Part shown: positions 52,282-60,188 of the stretch, one piece after another
Layout of the letters: every line of letters starts with the position of its first letter
Position numbering within the stretch: position 1 is the first letter of the stretch
DNA from: Lachnospiraceae bacterium
GTDB lineage: Bacteria; Bacillota; Clostridia; Lachnospirales; Lachnospiraceae
DNA: 61,119 bases
Direction of reading: 5' to 3'
Assembly (NCBI GenBank): GCA_017399445.1
Contig: JAFQCM010000124.1
Span: forward strand, 1 to 61,119
Notes under the pieces: generated by a model
What the model was told of the DNA's origin: nothing
The model's input: the letters and a program-made list of their open reading frames with translations, nothing else
The model's database searches: none
Program-made: the position numbers and the translations under genes

Positions 52282-52797
52282 TTACTGTTTCGCATCAAAT
52301 CTGGATGCTCCAATAAAAAGTTCTCCCGTATTTACTGCTGTTTTGTCATAATTTGCTGTTTCCGGTGCCTGCTTCATACTTTTTATCAGATTCATGTCAA
52401 ACTCCGTCATTTCTAACAACTGTGTTACTAACGCTTTATTTTGTTCATTTAGCGTTTGTACATTCCCCAATGTTTTTTTCAGTTTCTTATGTAATTCCAA
52501 CAATTGTTTTTGTTCTTCCGGCTGTTTTTCCATGAGTTCTGCTAATTTCTGAATGGTTAACTCTTTTGGATTTTTGTTGAGAACATTTCCTATATCATCA
52601 ATAAGTTCTGTTCTCTTTTTATCTGCGTTATTTATATTATCGACCAATATTTGTTCTTCTTCAGTGATTTTTTGTAATTCTTCTATTTTTCCCGAAACAA
52701 GTATTGGCGTTTTTCTCTTTGCTACTTCTAAAAGTTTACAATATTCCGCTTCTTCTATTGTTAATGTTTCTAACAATTCTTCCATTAAGCTTGCCAC
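52282..52797 (-). CDS. flgN: Flagellar chaperone FlgN
   Basis: A 171-aa helical protein: LMEELLETLTIEEAEYCKLL, VAKRKTPILVSGKIEELQKI and NEQNKALVTQLLEMTEFDMN match FlgN, the export chaperone of FlgK and FlgL. It is followed by those genes. The start is a GTG at 52797 after GGGG; the nearest ATG is four codons in. It lies just after the flgM terminator, so its promoter is not clear. Confidence 0.85.
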   Translation of the reverse strand: MASLMEELLETLTIEEAEYCKLLEVAKRKTPILVSGKIEELQKITEEEQILVDNINNADKKRTELIDDIGNVLNKNPKELTIQKLAELMEKQPEEQKQLLELHKKLKKTLGNVQTLNEQNKALVTQLLEMTEFDMNLIKSMKQAPETANYDKTAVNTGELFIGASRFDAKQ

Positions 52798-52853
52798 ACT
52801 AATACCCCGCTTTATCTATTTTTCTTATTCTTCTCCAAATATCCTATAGAGTG

Positions 52854-52889
52854 AAAAAAGCTATTAATTACCTTGCGGTAATTAATAGC
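52854..52889 (-). terminator. Intrinsic terminator overlapping the flgM stop codon
   Basis: Minus strand: GCTATTAATTACC, loop GCAA, GGTAATTAATAGC, then TTTTTT. The stem is a perfect 13 bp and contains the final TAT TAA of flgM. It should end much of the transcript before flgN. Confidence 0.9.
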
Positions 52890-53163
52890 CAAGTATATCC
52901 GTATACTTCTGAATCACTTTGTCTGCAAAGCTACTGCTATTTACCTCATAAGTTCCTGCTTCCATGCTGGACTTAATTGCTGCTATTTTATCTTCTCTTA
53001 CATCAGGAACTTCCTGTAATGCCATCTTTGCAATCTGGAAATCTTTTCCCGCCTCTGAAATCTGTACCTCGTCTTTGGCTTTTGCCTTTTGAGTCTTTTC
53101 TGTGCTCTGTGTCTGAGTTGTTTTATATATCTGTGCTACCTGACTCATTGAATCAATTCTCAT
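52882..53163 (-). CDS. flgM: Anti-sigma factor FlgM
   Basis: A 93-aa protein: MRIDSMSQVAQIYKTTQTQS at the N-terminus, VQISEAGKDFQIAKMALQEV in the middle and the sigma-binding end DKIAAIKSSMEAGTYEVNS. It holds the flagellar sigma factor until the hook is complete and FlgM is exported. The ATG at 53163 follows AAGGAG; earlier in-frame codons lack a site. It is itself under a sigma-D promoter. Confidence 0.92.
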   Translation of the reverse strand: MRIDSMSQVAQIYKTTQTQSTEKTQKAKAKDEVQISEAGKDFQIAKMALQEVPDVREDKIAAIKSSMEAGTYEVNSSSFADKVIQKYTDILGY

Positions 53164-53225
53164 ACTGTCCACTCCTTCCGTCAGTACTTGTGTTAACACT
53201 TTGTTTTGTTTACTTCTTGATATAT

Positions 53226-53252
53226 TTATCGGCTTTCGATTTCATTTCCTTA
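53226..53252 (-). promoter_or_regulatory. Sigma-D promoter of flgM
   Basis: Minus strand reads TAAG, 15 bases, GCCGATAA: a perfect -10 and 3-of-4 -35. The start of flgM is about 60 bases downstream. Confidence 0.85.
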
Positions 53253-53256
53253 TAGA

Positions 53257-53414
53257 AAATTTTCAAGTTTTTTACTTTTGTAAAAAAGTTACTATAAAGT
53301 GGCGTAGTTTTACGAATTTTATGTATATATTAACTATATGTTTAATTTATTTTACGTTTTTGTTACAGAGCGTGACTTTTTTTGACACAATTTACTTGTT
53401 ACCATTTTTTTGCC
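53257..53414. other. AT-rich intergenic stretch with no clear feature
   Basis: Between the flgM promoter and the rbs terminator. It is very AT-rich with T-runs; a short imperfect inverted repeat (ACTTTTGTAAAAAAGT at about 53273) is visible. No open frame, riboswitch or RNA gene seen. Confidence 0.4.
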
Positions 53415-53456
53415 AAAAAGTGAGGATATGCTCTGCACAGCATACCCTCGCTTTTT
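53415..53456. terminator. Bidirectional terminator after the rbs operon
   Basis: Arms AAAAAGTGAGGATATGCT and AGCATACCCTCGCTTTTT pair with two mismatches around CTGCAC. T-runs lie at both ends. It is 44 bases beyond the rbsB stop on the minus strand. Confidence 0.85.
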
Positions 53457-53500
53457 TCACAAAGAAATGTTATTCGTCTGTTTTCTAATTATTCTGAATT

Positions 53501-54451
53501 TTATTCTGCATTATCTTTTGTAATCAATGAAACTTCTACAGGTATAGAAGCTTCTACAGTTTCTCCAGCGATCAGTTTCACTGCTGTTTCTACTGCTGTT
53601 TGTCCCATAAGTTCCGGCTGTTGAGCTACAGTTGCTGCCATTGTTCCTTCTTTAATTGCAGCAATAGCATCATCTGTTGCATCAAATCCAACTACTACAA
53701 TATCATTTCCACTAATTGCTTCTAATGCTCCTAATGCCATTTCGTCATTGTGAGCGAAAACGCCTTTAATATCTGAATTTGCCTGAAGTATATTTTCCAT
53801 AACTGTCATACCTTCGGAACGGTTGAAGTTAGCAGTTTGTTTTGAAACAACATCTAACTGTTCGTCAGCTACCATGTGGAAACCTTCTCCACGGTCTATG
53901 GTAGCACTTGCTCCTGGTACACCTTCCAATTCAGCAACTTTTGCACCTTCACCTACCAGACTTACCAGATATTCGGTAGCCATTTTTGCACCTGCTACGT
54001 TGTCAGAAGCGATAGAACAATCGATTTCCACCCCGTTTACACCACGGTCAACTGCAATTACTTTGATTCCTTTTGCAATAGCATCTTCTACTGCTGGTGC
54101 TACTGCGTCAGAATCTACAGGATTTACAATTAAAACACTAATGTTTTTGGAAACAAGGTCTTCGATATCACTTGTCTGTTTTGCTGCATCATCGCCTGCA
54201 TCAACTACAATCAATTCTACACCTTCTGCTTTTGCTTTTGCTTCTGCACCTTCGGTAAGAGTTACAAAGAATGGATTGTTTAGTGTGGATACTGCAAAAC
54301 CAATGCTGCCGCCTCCGCTGCTTTCTGTGGAAGTACTTTCTGAACCTTCTCCAGTGCTTCCGCTATTCTCTGTTTCTCCAGTACTACATGCTGCCAAAGA
54401 AAATGTCATTACTGTTGCTAATGCAAGTGCCATTAATTTTTTCATTCGCAT
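53501..54451 (-). CDS. rbsB: Ribose-type ABC transporter substrate-binding lipoprotein RbsB
   Basis: A 316-aa protein. Residues 1-22 are a lipoprotein signal ending AACSTGE with the lipid-attached cysteine, followed by a Ser/Gly/Glu linker. The rest is a periplasmic-binding-type fold of the ribose group: IGFAVSTLNNPFFVTLTEGA, NISVLIVNPVDSDAVAP, KVIAVDRGVNGVEI, KGVFAHNDEMALGALEAI. It binds ribose (or a close pentose) for the RbsAC importer. It is the last gene of the operon. The ATG follows AAGGAGGG. Confidence 0.92.
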   Translation of the reverse strand: MRMKKLMALALATVMTFSLAACSTGETENSGSTGEGSESTSTESSGGGSIGFAVSTLNNPFFVTLTEGAEAKAKAEGVELIVVDAGDDAAKQTSDIEDLVSKNISVLIVNPVDSDAVAPAVEDAIAKGIKVIAVDRGVNGVEIDCSIASDNVAGAKMATEYLVSLVGEGAKVAELEGVPGASATIDRGEGFHMVADEQLDVVSKQTANFNRSEGMTVMENILQANSDIKGVFAHNDEMALGALEAISGNDIVVVGFDATDDAIAAIKEGTMAATVAQQPELMGQTAVETAVKLIAGETVEASIPVEVSLITKDNAE

Positions 54452-54494
54452 AATAATCCCTCCTTATTATAGGTATGAATTTGTAATTTCTTAA

Positions 54495-55427
54495 CTAACG
54501 CTTTCTATCTGACAATACTGCAATCAGAATTACAATACCTTTTACTACATCCTGATAGTAAGAGGATACACCAAGAATGTTCAAACCATTGTTCAGTACT
54601 GCTATAATAAGCACACCTACGAAAGTTCCCCAAATACGTCCTCTACCACCATTCATGCTAGTTCCGCCAAGTGCTACAGATGCAATTGCATCTAATTCAT
54701 ATCCATCACCAAGAGTTGGTTGTGCAGAACCAAGTCTTGAGAGAAGAATCAATCCTGATAAAGCTGCCATGCAGCCTGAGATTGCATATGCAATCAATTT
54801 TGTTTTGTTAACATTGACACCTGCAAGCTTCGCTGCCTGAGCGTTGCTTCCAGTTGCATATAATCTGCGTCCAAAGGTTGTTTTTTCCAAAACAAACATA
54901 AATACGATAAATACTACAACGAATAAAATAACTGGAAATGGAATTCCTAAAACAGAACCTTTACCTACAAATTTAAGTAAAGCACTACTTCCTAAATTGG
55001 AAATTGGTTTTCCATCCATATAAATCATAGTAACGCCTCTGTAAACAGTCATGGTAACAAGTGTTGCAATGAAAGGCTGAAGTCGTCCTGTTGTTACCAG
55101 AAAACCACTTACTGTACCCAAGCCAATACCAATTACTAATGCAAGAATCATTGCCAATCCAACAGGCATTCCGTTTGAAATAAATCCTGCACAAAGAGCT
55201 GTAGTAAGTGCCAATACAGAACCTACCGACAAATCAATTGCTCCGGTAAGAATAACACATGTCATACCAAATGCAATAAACCCATTAATGGATGACTGTC
55301 TAAGTAAGGATAAAAAGTTTGACGGAGTACGAAATTCCGGACTAAATATACCTATTACTACTACTAAAAGGAGCAACGCTATCAATGCACCAAAATCCTG
55401 AAAATTAATTTTCTTACTTTTCATCAC
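54495..55427 (-). CDS. rbsC: Ribose-type ABC transporter permease RbsC
   Basis: A 310-aa membrane protein with about 8-10 hydrophobic segments. It shows FGALIALLLLVVVIGIFSPE, AFGMTCVILTGAIDLSVGSV, GLILLSRLGSAQPTLGDGYE and LDAIASVALGGTSMNGGRGR, the RbsC/XylH group signature. It forms the channel. Start overlaps the rbsA stop by 4 bases. Confidence 0.92.
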   Translation of the reverse strand: MMKSKKINFQDFGALIALLLLVVVIGIFSPEFRTPSNFLSLLRQSSINGFIAFGMTCVILTGAIDLSVGSVLALTTALCAGFISNGMPVGLAMILALVIGIGLGTVSGFLVTTGRLQPFIATLVTMTVYRGVTMIYMDGKPISNLGSSALLKFVGKGSVLGIPFPVILFVVVFIVFMFVLEKTTFGRRLYATGSNAQAAKLAGVNVNKTKLIAYAISGCMAALSGLILLSRLGSAQPTLGDGYELDAIASVALGGTSMNGGRGRIWGTFVGVLIIAVLNNGLNILGVSSYYQDVVKGIVILIAVLSDRKR

Positions 55428-56908
55428 AACTCGCCTCCTGTCGCCAAAATCATAATATTCTCCTGATTTGCCTCTTCTTTACTCAGGCTTCCACGTACCA
55501 GTCCTTCTCTGACTACCATAATCCGGTCAGACATACCAAGTACTTCTGGAAGTTCCGATGATACCATAATAATGGCAACACCTTGTGCGGCAAGATCATT
55601 AATAATATTATAAATTTCTTTTTTTGCCCCAATATCAACGCCTCGGGTTGGTTCATCAAGAATCAGAACCTTTGGGTTGGTATAAATCCATTTGGCAAAA
55701 ACTACTTTTTGCTGGTTACCACCACTTAAGTTATTACATTCATGTTGTGGACCAAAGCATTTAATATGTAATTCGTCAATTCCTTTTTGAACCAAATCAT
55801 TTTCTGCCGGTTTGCTTAAAACACCATGTTTCGAGATTTTCTTCAGGTTAGCCAACGAAATATTTTTCATAATACTGTCCTCTAACATGAGTCCTTCTAC
55901 CTTACGATCTTCTGTAATAAAGCCAATACCATTGGCCATTGCAGCTTGTGGACTCTTGTTTTTAATCTCTTTTCCGTTCAGTATGATTTGTCCCGTTACA
56001 TGAGGCATATTGCCAAAAATCGCCTGCATAATTTCTGTTCTTCCAGCTCCCATCAATCCGGACACTCCAAGAACTTCGCCTTCCCGAACCTGGAAATTAA
56101 CATCTCGAAAAGTTCCCGGACAAGTAAGCTCTTTTACTTCAAAAACAACTTTTCCGATTTTTACATCTCTTGCCGGATAACGTTCTCCAATTTCCCTGCC
56201 AATCATCATCTTAACTACATCATTCATATCAGTTTCTGCGATTTTCTTAGTCCCAATATAGGAACCATCACGAAGCACTGTAATTCTGTCGCAAAGATAA
56301 AAAATTTCTTCCATACGATGGGAAATATATACAATGGAAACCCCTTTTTCTCTTAAGGATTTTACTACTTCAAACAATACATCTGTTTCACTTTGGGTAA
56401 GTGCTGCTGTAGGCTCATCCATAATGATAACTCTGGCATCTACCATTAATGCTTTTGCAATTTCTATCATCTGTTGCTGTCCTACAGATAATTCACTCAT
56501 TCTTTGTGTGGGATCAATCTTTACTCCCAACTTATCAAGAATCTTCTCCACTTCCTTACGCATTGCTTTTTTATCGCATATACCGCAGAACTTTTTTATT
56601 TCTTTTCCAAGAAACATATTTTCTTCTACCGTAAGATCAAACAATACGTTTAATTCCTGATGAATAAATACGATTCCCGCTTTTTCTGCCTCTTGTGGAT
56701 TCTGGTAACACACTTCCTGTCCATCCACAATTACAGTTCCTGCATCTCTTGTATAAACTCCGGTCAAAATTTTCATCAAGGTTGACTTTCCTGCACCGTT
56801 TTCTCCCATAAGTGCATGAATTTCGCCATGGTCTAATACAAAACCTGCATCTTTTAAAACTGCATTACCTCCAAAGGATTTGTTAATACCCCGCATTTCG
56901 ATTTGCAT
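55424..56908 (-). CDS. rbsA: Ribose-type ABC transporter ATP-binding protein RbsA
   Basis: A 494-aa protein of two ABC domains. First: MGENGAGKSTLMKILTG (Walker A), LSVGQQQMIEIAKALM, VIIMDEPTAAL. Second: GLMGAGRTEIMQAIFG (a degenerate Walker A, usual in the family), NLSGGNQQKVVFAKWI and VLILDEPTRGVDIGAKKE. It powers import through RbsC. The arrangement between rbsD and rbsC is conserved in many operons. Confidence 0.94.
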   Translation of the reverse strand: MQIEMRGINKSFGGNAVLKDAGFVLDHGEIHALMGENGAGKSTLMKILTGVYTRDAGTVIVDGQEVCYQNPQEAEKAGIVFIHQELNVLFDLTVEENMFLGKEIKKFCGICDKKAMRKEVEKILDKLGVKIDPTQRMSELSVGQQQMIEIAKALMVDARVIIMDEPTAALTQSETDVLFEVVKSLREKGVSIVYISHRMEEIFYLCDRITVLRDGSYIGTKKIAETDMNDVVKMMIGREIGERYPARDVKIGKVVFEVKELTCPGTFRDVNFQVREGEVLGVSGLMGAGRTEIMQAIFGNMPHVTGQIILNGKEIKNKSPQAAMANGIGFITEDRKVEGLMLEDSIMKNISLANLKKISKHGVLSKPAENDLVQKGIDELHIKCFGPQHECNNLSGGNQQKVVFAKWIYTNPKVLILDEPTRGVDIGAKKEIYNIINDLAAQGVAIIMVSSELPEVLGMSDRIMVVREGLVRGSLSKEEANQENIMILATGGEL

Positions 56909-56922
56909 GTTTCTCCCTCCTT

Positions 56923-57330
56923 TCAGAAAATACAGCCGGACTGTAAGATAATATTTGCATAAGGTGTTGTTTCACCTGTACGAATTACTGCCTTACATTC
57001 CTTTGTCATTGCCTTCAGTTCTACGTGAGAAACAAATTCCACCTCCGGTTTTTCTCCTATAGAAGTAAAATAGATTTCAATGTTCTTTAGTACTGACGGA
57101 TTTTTTTCTTTTATTTCTTCCGCCAGAACTATTTTTTCTATTTTCATGTCGCTTCCCACTTCTTTTAACACATCCATAAAAGAAGGTTGTCCGAATTTTA
57201 CTGCAAGGTCAATTCGTTCTGTTTCATCAGGAATAGGTAATCCACAGTCCCCAATGCATATACGGTCTGTATGACCCATATAAGAAAGAACTCTTGAGAT
57301 ATCACTGTTTAAAATTCCTTGTTTCTTCAT
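56923..57330 (-). CDS. rbsD: D-ribose pyranase RbsD
   Basis: A 135-aa protein: ILNSDISRVLSYMGHTDRIC with the catalytic His, IGDCGLPIPDETERIDLAV and GETTPYANIILQSGC at the C-terminus. It converts beta-pyranose to furanose ribose, the RbsK substrate. It lies between rbsK and rbsA. The ATG is six bases after the rbsK stop. Confidence 0.92.
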   Translation of the reverse strand: MKKQGILNSDISRVLSYMGHTDRICIGDCGLPIPDETERIDLAVKFGQPSFMDVLKEVGSDMKIEKIVLAEEIKEKNPSVLKNIEIYFTSIGEKPEVEFVSHVELKAMTKECKAVIRTGETTPYANIILQSGCIF

Positions 57331-57336
57331 ATCTCG

Positions 57337-58224
57337 TCACCTCCCAAGTTCTTTTTCTACTTCCTCTGCTGTTGGCATTCCGCTTTGGGCCCCGAATTTT
57401 TCGGTAGAAAGACTGGCTGCTGTATTTGCATAGGTCAATGCCGTTTTCATATCAGCTCCTTTGGAAATCTGTACGGAAAAGGCTCCATTTAATGTGTCAC
57501 CCGCTCCTGTGGTGTCTACCACTTTTGCCGGTCTTGCTGGAATAGTTAAAACTTCACCGTTCTTCAAGCAGGTAGATACTCCTCTTGAACCCTGGGTGAT
57601 TACCAGTTTTTCTGGATAGTTTTTCAACATTTCCTCTGTAGTTAAATCATTTCCAAAGATAAGAACTGCTTCATGTTCATTTGGTGTTACATAAGTTACT
57701 TTTTCGATAATATCCATTGGTACGGTGGCTGCCGGAGCCGGATTCAACACTACCGGTACTCCCTTTTCTGCACAAAACTCTACGATATAATGGACTGTTT
57801 CTAATGGTATCTCATGTTGCAAAACCACCATATCATAAGTTGAAAGTGTGTCTTTAATGCCATCTACGTAGGCTTTGTCTACTTTACCATTTGCACCCGG
57901 GATAACAATAATGGTATTATCATTATCGCCTACGGTAATCATAGCAATTCCGGTAGGAACATTTTCAAGCACTTTGATGTGGTCTGTTTTCACTCCCACC
58001 TGTTTCAGATTATCAATCATTTTCTGTCCATGACTGTCATCTCCTACACAGCCAAACATTTCAACCTCTGCTCCAAGTTTCGCCATTGCCACTGCCTGGT
58101 TTGCACCTTTTCCTCCTGGGATGTAATTGATACTATCCCCCATTAAGGTTTCTCCTTTCAGCGGAATTCTCTCTGCGGTAACAGTCATATCTACATTAAT
58201 ACTTCCTACTACTGCTAGTTTCAT
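57337..58224 (-). CDS. rbsK: Ribokinase RbsK
   Basis: A 295-aa PfkB-family kinase: LAVVGSINVDMTVTAERIPL, PGGKGANQAVAMAKLGAEV and VDTTGAGDTLNGAFSV, where the aspartate of TGAGD is the catalytic base. It phosphorylates ribose at O5. It is the first gene of the operon. I chose the ATG at 58224 after AAGGGG; the six upstream residues in frame are less likely. Confidence 0.93.
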   Translation of the reverse strand: MKLAVVGSINVDMTVTAERIPLKGETLMGDSINYIPGGKGANQAVAMAKLGAEVEMFGCVGDDSHGQKMIDNLKQVGVKTDHIKVLENVPTGIAMITVGDNDNTIIVIPGANGKVDKAYVDGIKDTLSTYDMVVLQHEIPLETVHYIVEFCAEKGVPVVLNPAPAATVPMDIIEKVTYVTPNEHEAVLIFGNDLTTEEMLKNYPEKLVITQGSRGVSTCLKNGEVLTIPARPAKVVDTTGAGDTLNGAFSVQISKGADMKTALTYANTAASLSTEKFGAQSGMPTAEEVEKELGR

Positions 58225-58290
58225 ATGCTTCACCCCTTCCACTGGTTGCTGACGTTCTATGAAAGATACATCAATTATATTTACTTTTGT

Positions 58291-58313
58291 AATGGTAGTT
58301 CAAAACCACCATT
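58291..58313. promoter_or_regulatory. Inverted repeat in the rbs leader, possible operator
   Basis: AATGGTAGTT, three bases, AACCACCATT: arms match at 9 of 10. It lies 25-50 bases downstream of the -10. An inverted repeat made of the same AATGGT half-sites recurs at 58471-58487. No regulator gene is in the window. Confidence 0.4.
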
Positions 58314-58338
58314 TTCGGTCACGTTACATCTTGTTTTT

Positions 58339-58367
58339 ATTATAATCCCGCCTTCACCAAAGGTCAA
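58339..58367 (-). promoter_or_regulatory. Sigma-A promoter of the rbs operon
   Basis: Minus strand: TTGACC, 17 bases, TATAAT. It lies about 115 bases upstream of the rbsK start. Confidence 0.82.
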
Positions 58368-58587
58368 TCACTTTTAGTACTTTTGTCACTAATTTTGTTT
58401 GTTCTTTATTGATTATCATACAATTTCGCTATACTTTATGGGCATTTATTTTATTCTCTTTGTGCCTTTTACCATTATTACAATGGTTTTTCATTGTATT
58501 TTTTGTTGTTTCTGCTAGTATTGTAAGTTTCTTTTTCTTCGAACACGGATTTTGAGAAATCAAGCCTCTCTTTTCATATGATTTTAG
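58368..58587. other. Upstream region of the rbs operon
   Basis: 220 bases without an open frame. It contains the inverted repeat ACCATT-N5-AATGGT at 58471-58487, with the same half-sites as the repeat in the rbs leader. Otherwise T-rich and featureless. Confidence 0.4.
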
Positions 58588-58626
58588 AAAAAAGAGCTGT
58601 GACTCATCAAATCATCGTCACAGCTC
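58588..58626 (-). terminator. Intrinsic terminator after the purine permease
   Basis: Minus strand: GAGCTGTGAC and GTCACAGCTC form a 10-bp stem with a 13-base loop, followed by TTTTTT. It is about 40 bases beyond the permease stop. Confidence 0.85.
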
Positions 58627-58666
58627 ATGTTACTTTTTTCTATTCTTTTTGGACAATATTTTCTTT

Positions 58667-60025
58667 TTACAGGAAAATGTATTTACATACAAACAAAACT
58701 GCCAATATATACATTAATGGTGTAATTTTTTTTGCTTTTCCACAAGCCACATTAATAATTACATAGGAAATTACTCCTATGGCAATTCCTTCGGATATGC
58801 TGTACATCAATGGCATACATAATAAACACAAATATGCCGGAATGGCTTCTTTTAAATCGTTGAAATTAATATCAACAATTGCAGAAATCATTAAGAATCC
58901 CACAAAAACCAATGCTGGTGCTGTTGCAAATCCCGGAATGGCACAAAAGATAGGTGATAAGAAAATGGAAAGCAGGAATAAAACTCCGGTTACTACAGAA
59001 GCCAGCCCAGTTCTTGCACCTGCTGCCACACCTGCTGAACTTTCCACAAAGGTAGTTGTGGTAGAGGTACCAAGTATAGCCCCTGCTGAGGTTGCTACTG
59101 CATCTGCCACTAAAGCTTCTTTTACCTTTGGAAGTTTTCCATTTTTGTCTAGCATATCTGCTTTTGTTGCTACACCAATTAAAGTTCCTAAGGTATCAAA
59201 CATGTCTACAAATAAAAATGCAAACAAAACAGCAATAAAATTGAATATACTTACACTGGAAAAGTCTGCTTTAAACACTTGTCCAAAGGTAAGTTTAATG
59301 GAAGAAAAATCTGTCATTTCCATTACCGGATATAGGGAATAAAAACCATTTTCCACATCTACCGTATACAGTCCTGCCGCCTGGGCAATCATCCCCAAAA
59401 CCCATGTAGCTATGATACCAATTAAAATTGCACCTTTTACATTTTTAACATAAAGAATTGCTGTAATAAACAATCCAATCAATGCCAAAATTGCGCAAAT
59501 TCCTTTTGTGTGGAAATCACCCACAAAGTCTACATAGCTTACTAATGTAGATGGATTATCTACTATTAAATAGGCTCCTTGAAGACCGATGAAAGCAATA
59601 TATAAACCGATTCCAGCACTAACACCTTTTTTCAGTGTAAAAGGAATTGCGTTAAATATTGCTTCTCGAACATTAGTCAACGACAGTACAATAAATATGA
59701 TACCTTCTAAAAATACTGCTGTTAATGCCACCTGCCAGGAGTACCCCATGGTTCCGCATACAGTGTAGGCAAAATATGCATTTAATCCCATTCCCGGAGC
59801 CAATGCAAAAGGGTAATTCGCTAACAATGCCATTATCATGGTTCCAATAAATGCAGATATGGCTGTTGCCAATAATACTGCTGTCTTGTCCATTCCTGCA
59901 TCTGCCAACATACTTGGATTTATAGCCAGGATGTATGCCATGGTCATAAAGGTAGTGACACCGCCAATGATTTCTGTTTTTACAGATGTGTTATTTTCTC
60001 TAAGTTTGAATATTTTTTCAAGCAT
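58667..60025 (-). CDS. NCS2 family purine permease (AzgA/PbuG-like)
   Basis: A 452-aa membrane protein with about 12-14 hydrophobic segments. It shows the AzgA-group motifs TTFMTMAYILAINPSML, YPFALAPGMGLNAYFAYTV, LFVDMFDTLGTLIGVA and GTSTTTTFVESSAGVAAGAR. Relatives import adenine, guanine or hypoxanthine by proton symport. The ATG follows AAGGAGG. Substrate cannot be fixed from the sequence. No purine riboswitch is visible upstream. Confidence 0.88.
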   Translation of the reverse strand: MLEKIFKLRENNTSVKTEIIGGVTTFMTMAYILAINPSMLADAGMDKTAVLLATAISAFIGTMIMALLANYPFALAPGMGLNAYFAYTVCGTMGYSWQVALTAVFLEGIIFIVLSLTNVREAIFNAIPFTLKKGVSAGIGLYIAFIGLQGAYLIVDNPSTLVSYVDFVGDFHTKGICAILALIGLFITAILYVKNVKGAILIGIIATWVLGMIAQAAGLYTVDVENGFYSLYPVMEMTDFSSIKLTFGQVFKADFSSVSIFNFIAVLFAFLFVDMFDTLGTLIGVATKADMLDKNGKLPKVKEALVADAVATSAGAILGTSTTTTFVESSAGVAAGARTGLASVVTGVLFLLSIFLSPIFCAIPGFATAPALVFVGFLMISAIVDINFNDLKEAIPAYLCLLCMPLMYSISEGIAIGVISYVIINVACGKAKKITPLMYILAVLFVCKYIFL

Positions 60026-60050
60026 CGAGGATAACCTCCTTTTATTATTT

Positions 60051-60076
60051 ATAGTTCAAAACATATGCTGAACTAT
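60051..60076. promoter_or_regulatory. Inverted repeat in the permease leader
   Basis: ATAGTTCA, ten bases, TGAACTAT: a perfect 8-bp inverted repeat 25 bases upstream of the permease start, near a possible -10 (TACAAT at 60075-60080 on the minus strand). A second repeat, ATATCTTTTAGATAT, is at 60083-60097. Operator or leader hairpin; neither is assigned. Confidence 0.35.
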
Positions 60077-60188
60077 TGTATCATATCTTTTAGATATCGT
60101 ATATAGCAGAACTTTCTAAATCGTATTTTGTTTTTTTGTGTCAACTGCCTATTGCCATACCGAAAACACTATCATATTTTACATTATT

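Noticed and set aside
53823..54494. 223-codon plus-strand frame opposite rbsB
   Set aside because: It is the mirror of a strongly biased coding region; rbsB is unmistakable on the minus strand.
60026..60188. Purine riboswitch ahead of the purine permease
   Set aside because: The conserved core bases of the guanine/adenine aptamer are not present; only short inverted repeats are seen.
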